A DNA stretch of 64,000 nt from Desulfobaccales bacterium (GCA_041648175.1 JBAZPO010000002.1:280085-344084); one strand, 5' to 3'. Shown: positions 7,659 through 16,281, counted from the stretch's first letter. Program-made: numbers and translations. The notes: generated by a model from the letters alone, not told the origin.

Positions 7659-7681
7659 TATGAACTAAGGACTTATTGCTT

Positions 7682-8740
7682 ATGATGACGGAATTGTCCC
7701 AAATAATTTCCCAGATTGAACCTGTTGATCTCACCTGGGTGGAAAAAGCCCAAGAGCGCCTAGACTCCTTGACCAAGCCCCGGGGTAGTCTGGGGCGCCT
7801 GGAAGAGCTGGCGGCCCGTTATGTGGCCATCACCCGGGAGCCGATGGCTCCTCTGGAAAAGAAATGGGTGGTGGTCTTTGCCGCGGATCATGGGGTGGTG
7901 GCCGAAGGGGTGAGCGCCTATCCCCAGGATGTCACCTACCAAATGGTCCTGAATTTTCTCCGGGGAGGCGCGGGGATCAATGTTCTGGCCCGCCATGTGG
8001 GGGCCCGGGTGGCGGTGGTGGATATCGGGGTCAACCACGATTTCGGCCAGATGCCCGATCTCATTGTCCGAAAGGTGGCTTACGGCTCCCGGAATATGGC
8101 CCAGGAGCCGGCTCTCACCCGGGAGGAGGCCATCCAAGCTCTGTTGGTGGGAGTGGAACTGGCGGAGCAGGCCACGGCCTCGGGGATGGATGCCATGGCC
8201 GCAGGCGACATGGGCATTGGCAACACCACGCCTGCTGCGGCTCTGGCTTCGGTCTTTACGGGTCGACCTGTGGCCGCGGTCACCGGTAAGGGCACCGGTA
8301 TCGAGGATCAGACCTTGCGCCACAAGATCGCGGTGATTAACCGGGCCCTGGCCCTGCACAAGCCCAGCGCCGAGGACCCGGTGGGGGCGCTGGCTGCGGT
8401 GGGCGGCCTGGAGATTGCGGGCATTGCAGGTCTCATCCTGGGAACCGCCGCGGCCCGGCGGCCCCTCATGCTGGATGGCTTTATCGCCACCGCGGGTGCG
8501 CTGGTGGCCGCGGCCCTGGCCCCGGCCGTGACTGGGTACCTCATCGCCGCACATCGTTCCGTGGAACCGGGGCATCAGATCATGCTGGATTTTCTGGGGT
8601 TGAAGCCTCTGTTAAACTTCCAGATGCGCCTGGGTGAAGGCACCGGCGCAGCCCTGGGGCTGAACCTGCTGGAAGCCGGTGTGAGGATTTACCGGGAAAT
8701 GGCCACCTTCGGGGAGGCCGGGGTGGCCGAGAGCGAGTAG
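7682..8740 (+). CDS. cobT: Nicotinate-nucleotide--dimethylbenzimidazole phosphoribosyltransferase
   Basis: CobT makes alpha-ribazole phosphate from the lower-ligand base and nicotinate mononucleotide. The 352-residue product has the family landmarks: 'TKPRGSLGRLEELA' near the N terminus, 'FAADHGVVAEGVSAYP' and 'QMVLNFLRGGAGINVLAR', 'DMGIGNTT', and the C-terminal 'LGEGTGAALGL' that carries the catalytic Glu. ATG 7682 is used, with AAGGAC about nine bases upstream; a TTG two codons earlier is less likely. Together with cobU and cobS it completes the nucleotide loop. The gene cannot tell which benzimidazole or purine base is used. Confidence 0.95.
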   Translation: MMTELSQIISQIEPVDLTWVEKAQERLDSLTKPRGSLGRLEELAARYVAITREPMAPLEKKWVVVFAADHGVVAEGVSAYPQDVTYQMVLNFLRGGAGINVLARHVGARVAVVDIGVNHDFGQMPDLIVRKVAYGSRNMAQEPALTREEAIQALLVGVELAEQATASGMDAMAAGDMGIGNTTPAAALASVFTGRPVAAVTGKGTGIEDQTLRHKIAVINRALALHKPSAEDPVGALAAVGGLEIAGIAGLILGTAAARRPLMLDGFIATAGALVAAALAPAVTGYLIAAHRSVEPGHQIMLDFLGLKPLLNFQMRLGEGTGAALGLNLLEAGVRIYREMATFGEAGVAESE

Positions 8741-8768
8741 TGATCAGTGATCAGTGGTCAGTGGTCAT
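8741..8768. repeat. 7-bp tandem repeats (4 units) after cobT
   Basis: TGATCAG, TGATCAG, TGGTCAG and TGGTCAT begin directly after the cobT stop codon. Confidence 0.7.
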
Positions 8769-8814
8769 TATTTGAGACTAGAGCAACCTGTAAAACCCTC
8801 GATTGATAAGAGGC

Positions 8815-8870
8815 GAAAACTGAAAACTGAAAACCGATTACTGATCACTGATTACTGATTACCGATAAAT
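8815..8870. repeat. 7-bp tandem repeats (8 units) before cobS
   Basis: Eight phased heptamers: GAAAACT twice, GAAAACC, GATTACT, GATCACT, GATTACT, GATTACC and GATAAAT. This is the longest of the four heptamer tracts in the cob region, and it ends 27 bases before the cobS start. Confidence 0.75.
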
Positions 8871-8897
8871 CTGTAATTCTTTGGCAAACAGCTATAA

Positions 8898-9668
8898 ATG
8901 AAAAACACCTTTCCCCTGGCCCTCACCTTTCTCACCAAGCTCCCCTGGCCCTGGCCGGGTCCGGCGGACGAATCCGCTCTGGCCCGGTCCATGTTCTGGT
9001 TTCCCTGGGTCGGGGCATTACTGGGTTTGGCGTTCTGGGGAGCTTGGACGGGCCTTATAAAAATTCTGCCGGGGCCTGCGGCTGCGGCGCTCCTGCTCGC
9101 CTTCAGCGTTTGGATCACCGGCGGCCTCCACTTAGACGGTCTGGCCGATACCGCCGACGGTTTGGGTGGGGGACACACCCCGGTGGCGGCGCTGACCATC
9201 ATGAAGGACTCCCGGGTGGGCGCCTTCGGGGTGATCAGCCTCATCGTGGCGCTCCTTTTGAAATTTTCCCTGTTTTTCTCCTTTGCCACCACCCCCGGGG
9301 GCGCCGGCGCCCTTTTGCTTTACCCGGTGATTAGCCGCTGGGGCATGGTTCTGTTGGCCTATCTGTCACCTTATGCCCGGCCGGAAGGGGGCCTGGGGCG
9401 GGCCATGACCCTGGGAGTAAGCCGCCGGGTGGCGGCCTGTGCCAGCCTCAGCGCCGGAGCCTTATCGGTCGCAATCATGGGCCTCCCGGGCCTGGTAATC
9501 TTTGCGGTTGCGGGGGTCGCTGTCTGGCTGGGGAGCCTCTATTTTCAGAAGCGTTTGGGCGGCATCACCGGCGACATCTTGGGGGCCACCAACGAAGGCC
9601 TGGAAGTCCTGGTCCTGACCGGGGCGCTGCTGCTGGGCTATGGCTATTTTCATTCCCTCCTTTTCTAA
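8898..9668 (+). CDS. cobS: Adenosylcobinamide-GDP ribazoletransferase
   Basis: A 256-residue polytopic membrane protein of the CobS (cobalamin synthase) family. It joins AdoCbi-GDP with alpha-ribazole (or its phosphate) at the cytoplasmic membrane. It shows the conserved acidic motif LDGLADTADGLGGG (residues about 78-91), 'IMKDSRVGAFG', and several hydrophobic segments; 'GDILGATNE' near the C terminus is also family-typical. Length is normal. No strong ribosome-binding site is seen at the ATG, so translation may depend on local structure, and the heptamer tract lies close upstream. Confidence 0.94.
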   Translation: MKNTFPLALTFLTKLPWPWPGPADESALARSMFWFPWVGALLGLAFWGAWTGLIKILPGPAAAALLLAFSVWITGGLHLDGLADTADGLGGGHTPVAALTIMKDSRVGAFGVISLIVALLLKFSLFFSFATTPGGAGALLLYPVISRWGMVLLAYLSPYARPEGGLGRAMTLGVSRRVAACASLSAGALSVAIMGLPGLVIFAVAGVAVWLGSLYFQKRLGGITGDILGATNEGLEVLVLTGALLLGYGYFHSLLF

Positions 9669-9870
9669 TAAAGGGGAGTGGGGTGGATTAGATAACTGTC
9701 TGATAACCCTTTTAATATTATTAATGGCGCCGAGCCCGCCTTAGCAGTCTCAGCCTTCCAATTTGGAAAAATTTTGATAAAATTAAAAGGTTAAGGAAAG
9801 AGTAATCGGGGCCGTTTCTGGTCCCGCTACTCCCGAGTCAAGGTTCCCGAGAAGAAATGAGGAGGTTACG

Positions 9871-10981
9871 ATGTTACCGGATAGCGTAGATCTTAAAACC
9901 AGATTAAAAGGATTACAGGACCGCATAGAAACCCTTCGAGGTCATCTTTGATCTGGCGGGCAAACAGGTCAGACTGCGGCATTTAGAAGAATTGATGGCC
10001 GCGCCGGAGCTCTGGGACGACCAGGCCCGGGCCGCGGACATCCTCAGAGAACGGGCCTCGCTCATCCAGGCGACGGAAGAATATGAGGCGCGGCGCAAAC
10101 AACTGGAGGACCTCGAGCTCCTCTTGGATATGGCCCTGGAAGAAGCGGACCAGCAGGCCCTGAAAGAAGTGGTCAGGGACCTGACCGCCATGGAGCGCGA
10201 CTTCTCCGACTGGGAGCTCAAACTGCTCCTGGGCGGCGAAGAAGACGAGAAGAACGCCATCATCACCATCCATGCCGGGGCCGGCGGCACCGAAGCCCAG
10301 GATTGGGCCGAGATTCTGACCCGCATGTATCTGCGCTACGCTGAGCGCAAAGGGTTTAAGGCCGAGACCATCGATCTGCTGCCCGGTGACGAAGCTGGGG
10401 TCAAGAGCGTCACTTTCACTCTGAGCGGTCCTTACGCCTTCGGCTTTATGAAAAGCGAAAACGGCATCCACCGCCTGGTGCGCATCTCGCCTTTCGACGC
10501 CAGCGGCCGCCGCCACACCTCCTTTGCCGCGGTGCAGGTCCTGCCCGAGGTGGACGACCGCATCGAGATCGATATTCAGGAGAAAGACCTGCGCATCGAC
10601 ACCTTCCGGGCCAGCGGCCCCGGGGGCCAGCACGTTAACAAGACCTCATCCGCGGTTCGCCTCACCCATATACCCAGCGGCATCGTGGTTTCGTCCCAGA
10701 CGGAGCGCTCCCAGCACCGCAACCGGGAACTGGCCATGAAGGTGCTCCGGGCCCGCCTCTATAACTTGGAGAAGCGCAAACGGGCTGAAAAGAAACAAGA
10801 ACTACAAGATACCCAGAAAGATATCTCCTGGGGCAGCCAGATTCGCTCCTACACGCTCCAGCCCTACCGCATGATCAAAGACCACCGCACCAAGCATGAA
10901 GAGGGCAACGTGGATGCGGTCTTAGACGGCGACTTGGACCGTTTCGTGGAGGCCTATCTGCTTAATCCGGGGGAAGAATAA
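9871..10981 (+). CDS. prfB: Peptide chain release factor 2, with programmed +1 frameshift
   Basis: RF2 releases peptides at UGA and UAA. Translation starts at ATG 9871 with a GAGGAGG site at 9859-9865, runs 26 codons to CTT (9946-9948) and meets TGA at 9949-9951. The slippery CTT-TGA, with an SD-like GAGG just upstream (9938-9941), is the classic autoregulatory +1 frameshift site; reading resumes at GAT 9950 to the stop at 10979-10981. The full product is about 369 residues. It has the SPF tripeptide (in 'ISPFDASG') for stop-codon recognition and the GGQ motif in 'ASGPGGQHVNK' for hydrolysis. A gene call limited to the downstream frame would lose the first 40 residues. RF2 competes for the two UGA codons read here as selenocysteine. 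Confidence 0.95.
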
Positions 10982-11020
10982 GAATCTTGCCAATGCCACG
11001 AATCGTAAAATAGTCAATTC

Positions 11021-11066
11021 TGTAGCCGCGAGCTTTAGCAAGCGCGGGCTGAAGCCTGCGGCTACC
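11021..11066. repeat. REP-like stem-loop between prfB and the DUF3786 gene
   Basis: GTAGCCGC at the left end pairs with GCGGCTAC at the right end, and the interior has an imperfect stem (GAGCTTTAG.../...GGCTGAAGC). It has the look of a dispersed intergenic repeat. Confidence 0.6.
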
Positions 11067-11102
11067 CTATTTTCCCTACAGGATTGCTCATGGACCGATG
11101 CG

Positions 11103-11726
11103 ATGCTCTATAACCGTTGCGCCGAGGTGGATGAGAATTTTTGGCGGGATTTGGCCCAGGCCGATCCGGAGGACATCCTCCGCCGCACCGGCGTCCGTCG
11201 TCAAAAGAATGTCTTGCGCTTCTCTTTCTTTAATCAAGAAGCGGTGGTGGATTTGGACCAGAAACGGGTTTTCCGAACCGCGACACCCGAAGAGGAGCCG
11301 GGTTTCCGGCGCTGCCTGGTCACCTTACTTTTCCTGCTTTTGGTAGATACCGCAGGGTTGGGGCCGCCCTCCAGTCCCATGGAACTGACCGGGGCCACCA
11401 CTTTTTTCCAGAGCCGCGGGCCCCATGCCATCCCGAGCGCCCCCCTGGAAGAACGGTTTGGCCGGGACCTATCCGGTTTTTTAGAGGCCGGCCGTCGTCT
11501 GGGCGGCGAACCTCGTGACCGCGGTGACGGCGCTTTTGCCTTGTCGGTTTATCCGGGACTGAGCGTTGAAGTAACTCTCTGGGAAGCGGATGACGAGTTT
11601 CCGGCCCAGGTGTCTTTCACGGTACCATCCGGCCTGGACCGTTTCTGGCAACTGGATGCGGTGTTGGGCCTCATGGGCCTGGTGGTTAAGGAACTCCTCA
11701 GGGTGGCCGCGCCAATGGCCGGTTAG
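11103..11726 (+). CDS. DUF3786 domain-containing protein
   Basis: A 207-residue protein with the layout of DUF3786 proteins of anaerobic Desulfobacterota and relatives. It has an N-terminal helical segment, 'LRFSFFNQEAVVDL', a central hydrophobic 'LLFLLLVDTAG', and the C-terminal signature-like 'LWEADDEFPAQVSFTVPSGLDRFWQLDAVLGL'. No enzymatic function is established for the family; a link to corrinoid or metal-dependent anaerobic metabolism is only suggested by where such genes occur. It follows prfB on the same strand after a REP-like stem and has no clear ribosome-binding site. Confidence 0.7.
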   Translation: MLYNRCAEVDENFWRDLAQADPEDILRRTGVRRQKNVLRFSFFNQEAVVDLDQKRVFRTATPEEEPGFRRCLVTLLFLLLVDTAGLGPPSSPMELTGATTFFQSRGPHAIPSAPLEERFGRDLSGFLEAGRRLGGEPRDRGDGAFALSVYPGLSVEVTLWEADDEFPAQVSFTVPSGLDRFWQLDAVLGLMGLVVKELLRVAAPMAG

Positions 11727-11985
11727 CCTGGATAGTGTGCTAAGCCGGGCCTTTGGCCCCGATATCATTAATTTTCGTTGGGGCGGGTGGCGGGAAAACT
11801 TCGAATGGCCCGCAAAAATCGAAAACCTCGATATCTTCAAATACGACGATACCAACACGCTTTCTTATCGTAGTTGCCTTGAATCGCCTGATAAACATTC
11901 CAGCCATTTTATTCTTGAATACCAAGCACCACTAAAGCAAGACGCACAGAGCACCGATAGCTGAACATACTCCCCCGGTCTGCTG

Positions 11986-12438
11986 CTACCGGTGGATCAG
12001 TATGAAGATCAGGGAAATGGCCCACGCCAGCGAAAACAAGATTGGGGCACCCAGGAGATAATATTTGGACGGCATACAACCCAAAACCTGGAGCCACACT
12101 GGTGCTTTCTTCTCGGCGGCCTCGGTTTTTAATATCTGAAATTTCGGATTATTGACGTGTTCCGGCTTCGAAGCAATTTCGTTGGCTTTGGCTTGCCATA
12201 CCTTCTGAAACAAGCTGGTTCTGCCAATGGATAAAACCCAGATAAATGAGAATACCGCACCGGCTAAAAAGATAAACCAATTTTTCGGGATAAAGCCCCC
12301 GGCTAAATTTAGGGCCGAGACGAGCAAGCTATTGACCACAAGAAGCACCTGGAGCTTGTTCGTTTTAATCGGATTTTCTTTGGCCCAGAGGTCTATATAG
12401 GCCTTATATGCCGCATAATCGTTTTCTTCTTCACTCAT
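11986..12438 (-). CDS. Hypothetical membrane protein
   Basis: A 150-residue protein with an acidic N terminus, two adjacent membrane segments (about residues 30-70), a charged loop, and a final membrane segment at the C terminus. 'IGRTSLFQKVWQAKANEIA' follows the second segment. No family is confidently recognised. The ATG at 12438 is supported by AGGGG upstream; a TTG two codons before it is less likely. It lies downstream of the selenocysteine methyltransferase on the same strand with a 66-base gap. Confidence 0.55.
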   Translation of the reverse strand: MSEEENDYAAYKAYIDLWAKENPIKTNKLQVLLVVNSLLVSALNLAGGFIPKNWFIFLAGAVFSFIWVLSIGRTSLFQKVWQAKANEIASKPEHVNNPKFQILKTEAAEKKAPVWLQVLGCMPSKYYLLGAPILFSLAWAISLIFILIHR

Positions 12439-12504
12439 GAGCAATCAATCCCCTGTTAGCTTTCGTTCTTACTCCCACCCGGCCCGGGCGGGCTATTTCG
12501 GTTT

Positions 12505-13347
12505 TCAGGTGCTGCCGGGTTCGCAGGCCACCTCGGTAAGGGGCTCCGACAGGTGTTCGGCCTGGGAGCGGATGGCGTCTTGGGCACTCGCATCCACGAG
12601 TTTTTCCCCATAAAACAAGGCCCCTTCGGTGTAGGGGGAACTCTTGAAACCGGTGTAGCGCTTGAGCGCGGCACGGTGGAAGCCGGCTTTAAGCAGCAAG
12701 CCCAGGAAATCCATTCCCGGGATGGCCCCGCCGATTCACTGGTACCAGTTGGCAACCTGATCTTGCCGGTCCGAGGGCAGCGCCGCCACCAGGACCATAT
12801 CCGCGAGCATGAGGCGGCCACCGGGTTTCAAGACCCGGTGGGCCTCTTGCAGCGCCTTGGCCTTATTGAGGGTGAGGTTGAAGACGCCGTTTGAGATCAC
12901 TGCGTCAAAGTCGTTGTCCGGGAAGGGCAGGGCCTCGGCGTCGGCCACCTGAAAACTGACCTGGGGCCAGCCCAGCCGCGCCAGGTGGGCCCGGGCCTGC
13001 TGGAGCATGGCGAAGGTGACGTCGATCCCCACCACCCGGCCGCCCGGCCCCGCCAGGTGAGCCGCTACCAGGGAGTCCACCCCAGCTCCGCAGCCGATAT
13101 CCAGGATTGCGTCCCCGGGATAGAGGGGACCCAGGCCGAAGGGATTGCCCACACCGCAGAAGGCGGCCAATATCTCCGGAGGAAAATCCCGGAGGATCTC
13201 CAAAGGATAGCCTTGCCGGGTCATCCCCTCTTTCCCCGTGGGGTATTTAAAGCAACACCCGGCCCCCTCTACGGCCACCTTGGCATACTTCTCCAGGATG
13301 CCGGTACGAATCTGGCGGATTTCTGCTTCGGTCATTTCAGGACTCAT
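12505..13347 (-). CDS. ArsM-like SAM methyltransferase, selenocysteine-containing (UGA at codon 204)
   Basis: Reading through one in-frame TGA (12736-12738) gives a 280-residue class I methyltransferase. Motif I is LDIGCGAGVD (about 82-91), with 'GIDVT' after it, as in arsenite methyltransferases. Cys31-Cys32 (GCCFKYPTG) lies near the N terminus, and 'SNGVFNLTLNK' and 'HRVLKPGGRLMLAD' follow. Around the TGA the frame reads NWYQ-U-IGGAIPGMDFLGLLLKAGF. In ArsM-type enzymes this place holds a conserved Cys in a C-[IV]-x-GA context, one of the arsenic-binding cysteines. The homology thus continues across the TGA without a shift, and a SECIS-like hairpin lies 14 bases after it. AAAGGGA precedes ATG 13347. 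The substrate (arsenite or other) is not proven. A simple premature stop is the alternative, but the intact C-terminal frame argues against it. Confidence 0.85.
12701..12721 (-). promoter_or_regulatory. SECIS-like hairpin for the methyltransferase UGA
   Basis: On the minus-strand transcript, CCCGGGAA pairs with UUCCUGGG (8 bp with one G-U) around a UGGAU loop. The loop starts 22 bases after the UGA and carries G at its second and third positions. Bacterial SECIS elements need an apical-loop G at about this distance for SelB binding. Confidence 0.7.
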
Positions 13348-13367
13348 GGTTTTCCCTTTAAAGCTTT

Positions 13368-13425
13368 TTGTAGGGGGGGACCTGCGTGTCCCCCCTGAGG
13401 CGCACACACAGGTGCGCCCCTACAA
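13368..13425. repeat. Three-stem dispersed intergenic repeat
   Basis: Outer arms TTGTAGGGG/CCCCTACAA enclose two smaller stems (GGGGGGAC/GTCCCCCC and GGCGCAC/GTGCGCC). The element lies in the spacer between two minus-strand genes and is a typical mobile intergenic repeat unit. Confidence 0.7.
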
Positions 13426-13426
13426 T

Positions 13427-13996
13427 TCATCCGATATCTTTGCCGACGGCAAAGGCCTGGCCCAGAAATTTCCCGATGCCGTGATAGGTACGAATCTCGG
13501 GACCGAAGATGATAGGCCGGACTTGCTCGATATCCGGAAAGCCCTTTGGCCCGATGACGCTCTCATCGGCCTTGACGTCCAAAATCTCCCCGATGAACAA
13601 GGTGTGCAGGCCGATTTCCAGAGTATGGATCAGCTTGCACTCCAGCACGAGGGGGAACTCGTCCACATAGGGGGCGTCCACCACGTTGCTGGCCACCGGG
13701 GTGAGGCGGGCGGTGGCGAACTTGTTCACGTCCCGGCCCGTGGCCATGCCCAGATAATCGGCTTCCCGGACGTGAGCTTCGGAGGGCACGCTGATAGTAA
13801 AGGCCTGGCGTTGGACCAGGTTTCCGTAAGTGTAAGTGGCTTTGCGCAAGGAGACGCCGATGGCCGGGGGTTTGGAGCAGCAAATGGAGGCCCAGGCCGC
13901 GGTCATGGCGTTGGGTTTGTCGTTGGCGTCGTAGGTCCCCACTACCCACACCGGGGTAGGTAAGGCCATAGTCCTGGGGCCGATGGATTTTTTCAT
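13427..13996 (-). CDS. Flavin reductase family (FMN-binding split barrel) protein
   Basis: A 189-residue protein of the flavoredoxin/flavin reductase-like family. It has 'ALPTPVWVVGTYDANDKPNAMTAAW' at the N terminus, 'PPAIGVSLRKATYTYGN', 'FTISVPSEAHVREADYLG' and 'HTLFIGEILDV', all typical of the FMN-binding split barrel. Members reduce flavin or shuttle electrons in anaerobes. AAAGGAT precedes ATG. It lies directly upstream of the selenocysteine methyltransferase gene on the same strand, separated by the dispersed repeat. A second, shorter homologue lies at 20457. The physiological acceptor cannot be read. Confidence 0.88.
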   Translation of the reverse strand: MKKSIGPRTMALPTPVWVVGTYDANDKPNAMTAAWASICCSKPPAIGVSLRKATYTYGNLVQRQAFTISVPSEAHVREADYLGMATGRDVNKFATARLTPVASNVVDAPYVDEFPLVLECKLIHTLEIGLHTLFIGEILDVKADESVIGPKGFPDIEQVRPIIFGPEIRTYHGIGKFLGQAFAVGKDIG

Positions 13997-14070
13997 GACA
14001 ATATCCTTTCTTGGCAGATGGAGTATGACACATGGTTCAGGGTGCTTTGGTTGAGACCCTGATTAATAAT

Positions 14071-14730
14071 TTAAGCAGCCGATAGCGCTCCGTCCACTTT
14101 CCGGGCAGAAATTACCACAAAACCACCTGCACCAAAGCCATTCCGCACCGGTTCCGGTTCGGTGATTTCGGACAAACCCTTGAAAATGGTCTGACAGAGT
14201 TTTTTATCCGTATATCCCAATCGTTTAAGCCAGGTCAAGATGTCCCTGACCCCGTAAAACCGGGCGTCACGGTAGAACTTACTCTGTAGGCGGTTGGCCT
14301 CGTATAAGCGACCGAGAGGACTGTCTTTATCGATCATGCCGATGAGAATCCGGCCTGAGGGGATGAGCACCCGGGTGGCCTCCATGAGAGCCTGGAAAGG
14401 GTCCCGGAAGAAACACAGCGCGGTGATGATGGCCACCAGGTCAAAGGATTCCTGAAGAAAGGGCAGGGCTTCGGCCACGGCCTGAACCACCTGAATGCCG
14501 CGCTCTTGGGCGATGGCGGCCATGGCCCGGGCCGGTTCGATCCCCACGGCGATTCCTAAGGGCGTGGCGAACCGACCGGTGCCCACCCCCAGTTCCAGGC
14601 CGCATTGGTGCGGGCCGGCCAAGGTTTTTAAGGCCCGGAGTTCGGACTCATAACAGAGACGGTGTTTTTCAAACCAGGCGTCATATTCCTGGGCTGAGGA
14701 TTCAAAGACGTGCGTGCCGGGCTTATCCAT
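14071..14730 (-). CDS. Class I SAM-dependent methyltransferase
   Basis: A 219-residue methyltransferase of the Methyltransf_11 kind. 'AQEYDAWFEKHR' opens the protein, as in UbiE/COQ5-like proteins. Motif I is LELGVGTGRFATPLG (about 44-58), followed by 'GIEPARAMAAIAQERG', the 'ALPFLQESFDLVAI' motif II and 'ATRVLIPSGRILIG' motif III. The substrate is unknown. AGGAGG lies before ATG 14730. It sits between the flavin reductase gene and the HdrD-like gene, all on the minus strand, about 75-100 bases apart, so a loose operon is possible. Confidence 0.88.
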   Translation of the reverse strand: MDKPGTHVFESSAQEYDAWFEKHRLCYESELRALKTLAGPHQCGLELGVGTGRFATPLGIAVGIEPARAMAAIAQERGIQVVQAVAEALPFLQESFDLVAIITALCFFRDPFQALMEATRVLIPSGRILIGMIDKDSPLGRLYEANRLQSKFYRDARFYGVRDILTWLKRLGYTDKKLCQTIFKGLSEITEPEPVRNGFGAGGFVVISARKVDGALSAA

Positions 14731-14830
14731 ATCGGGTTTCCTCCTGGGCGGAGGCCGATGTCGTGAACGAAAAATGGGGCAAGGCGCCGGGCGCCTTACC
14801 CCTCGGTTGGGCTGACGGGTCAGAGAAACC

Positions 14831-16105
14831 TTATTCGGCTTCGTCCAGGATCAGGGCGTCGGCGATGACTTCCCAGATATATTTTACCTCGATGTCCAGT
14901 TTGAATTTCGGCTTCAGGTTTTTCATGATCTGGTCCCGGCAATTGGAACAGGCGACCACTACCAAGTCGGCGCCTGTGGCCTTGATGTCATCGGCCTTGA
15001 ATCTGCCGTGTTCCGTCTTTTCCTTCTCAAAAGGTCCGGGCCAGTTGCCGGCGCCGGCGCCGCAGCAGAAGGAGTCCATTTTGGTATGGGGCAGTTCGAC
15101 GAAATCTTTCATGTCGAAGCAATACGAGAGGATCTCCCGCATCTTGTCGAAGTTGGAGTCGTCTCCGAAGGCGTAGTAGGCTGCGCGGCCATGTTTACAG
15201 GAGTCGTGCCAGGTGAAAATGCGGTCGGCGTGCACCGATTTATCCACCTTGATGCGGCCCTCTTTGAGCCACGAAAGGAGCACGTCGAAAAGGTATACGA
15301 AATTGTGGCCGGTTTCCGGGCCAAACTCGTTCATGAAATATTTTTCGAGATTCATGCGGGTGCCCCAGGAGGAGCCGCCGCAGTCCGGCAAGATCATGGT
15401 CTTGGCCTTGAGCCGTTTCATGTTGTCCATTTTGCGCCGGGCAAACTCCTTGCTGGCCTCCCAGTCGCAGGTAAAGATGCCCCAATCCACTGATTCCCAG
15501 TTGGTGGATGAGGTGGTCCAATCGACCTTGGCGGCATAAAAGACCTTCCACCACCACTTCATATCGTCGGGCTCGGCGTAGGCTTCCTTGGAGTTCTGGT
15601 AGTGGATGTAGTCCACCCCCACTTTATCCACCGGAGTGACGAAGCCGGGGCAATCTTCTTCGGCCAGTTCCTCGCCCAACTCCTGCAGAAGTTCCACATA
15701 ATCATCGGTGGGGATGCCCATGTTGTTGCCGGTGTTGAGGCACATCTTGACGCCCTTGTCGAGCACGCCGGGGACCCGGTCCCGGGGACGGGCTGCTTTG
15801 GCGGTGTACCAGATATTGGTCAGATGGATGCCCATGGGACAGCCGTGCACACAGCGATAGCAGGCGGTGCAGGTCCACACGAACCGCGCATCGATAAGCT
15901 CCTGGTCCATGCCCAACAACGCCATGCGGATGCCTTTGCGGCAGTCTAGGTTTTCATCCCGGGTGCTCTCCATGCCGGTAAGGGGACAGCCGCCGGAGCA
16001 AGTGCCGCAGGTATAGCAATAATTTGCATGCGCCGCAGGGACAGCGTCGGCAAATATGCTTTTCTTTTTCCTTTCAGCCAGATTGCTCAGATCCAAAGCA
16101 TCCAT
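14831..16105 (-). CDS. HdrD-like iron-sulfur protein with CCG domain (all-Cys version)
   Basis: A 424-residue cytoplasmic redox protein. Two [4Fe-4S] ferredoxin-type clusters come first (CYTCGTCSGGCP at about 30-41 and CTACYRCVHGCP near 79-90). The C-terminal part is a CCG domain: LPDCGGSSWGT, HDSC, FCCGAGAGN and CSNCRDQI. CCG domains in HdrB/HdrD, TmcB, HmcF and DsrK hold the special [4Fe-4S] cluster that handles thiol/disulfide or quinol-linked electron transfer. The adjacent gene is a paralogue with a selenocysteine codon where this protein has the Cys of LPDC. AAGGAG precedes ATG. The exact complex is unknown; a role feeding electrons between acyl-CoA/ETF oxidation, thiols and the membrane is inference. 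Confidence 0.85.
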   Translation of the reverse strand: MDALDLSNLAERKKKSIFADAVPAAHANYCYTCGTCSGGCPLTGMESTRDENLDCRKGIRMALLGMDQELIDARFVWTCTACYRCVHGCPMGIHLTNIWYTAKAARPRDRVPGVLDKGVKMCLNTGNNMGIPTDDYVELLQELGEELAEEDCPGFVTPVDKVGVDYIHYQNSKEAYAEPDDMKWWWKVFYAAKVDWTTSSTNWESVDWGIFTCDWEASKEFARRKMDNMKRLKAKTMILPDCGGSSWGTRMNLEKYFMNEFGPETGHNFVYLFDVLLSWLKEGRIKVDKSVHADRIFTWHDSCKHGRAAYYAFGDDSNFDKMREILSYCFDMKDFVELPHTKMDSFCCGAGAGNWPGPFEKEKTEHGRFKADDIKATGADLVVVACSNCRDQIMKNLKPKFKLDIEVKYIWEVIADALILDEAE

Positions 16106-16202
16106 ATAGGTTCTCCTTCACCCGGTTGGGCATTTTAACTATGGTACTTTACACGTTCACCATATAAAATTTTGATTGGAAAGAAAAGATTTTTTGACAA
16201 GA

Positions 16203-16224
16203 GTTCGTGAATTTTAGCACGAAC
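16203..16224. promoter_or_regulatory. Inverted repeat upstream of the HdrD-like gene
   Basis: GTTCGTG and CACGAAC are separated by eight bases. The repeat lies about 100 bases upstream of the minus-strand start at 16105, beyond an AT-rich stretch. It has the form of an operator for a dimeric regulator; no binding protein can be named. Confidence 0.35.
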
Positions 16225-16235
16225 GGTCTATTCAG

Positions 16236-16281
16236 CAAAAAAATAAGAAAAGGCCCGGTGAACCTTGGGTTCACCGGGCCT
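16236..16281 (-). terminator. Strong rho-independent terminator of the selenocysteine HdrD-like gene
   Basis: On the minus strand AGGCCCGGTGAACC pairs perfectly with GGTTCACCGGGCCT (14 bp, 3-base loop), then TTTTC and a run of seven T. It lies 45 bases after the stop of the upstream HdrD-like gene and isolates it from the next one. Confidence 0.92.

Noticed and set aside
12736..12738. Reading the methyltransferase as two genes or as a nonsense pseudogene
   Set aside because: The downstream part has the same frame, continues family homology directly at the next codon, and starts no gene with its own ribosome-binding site.
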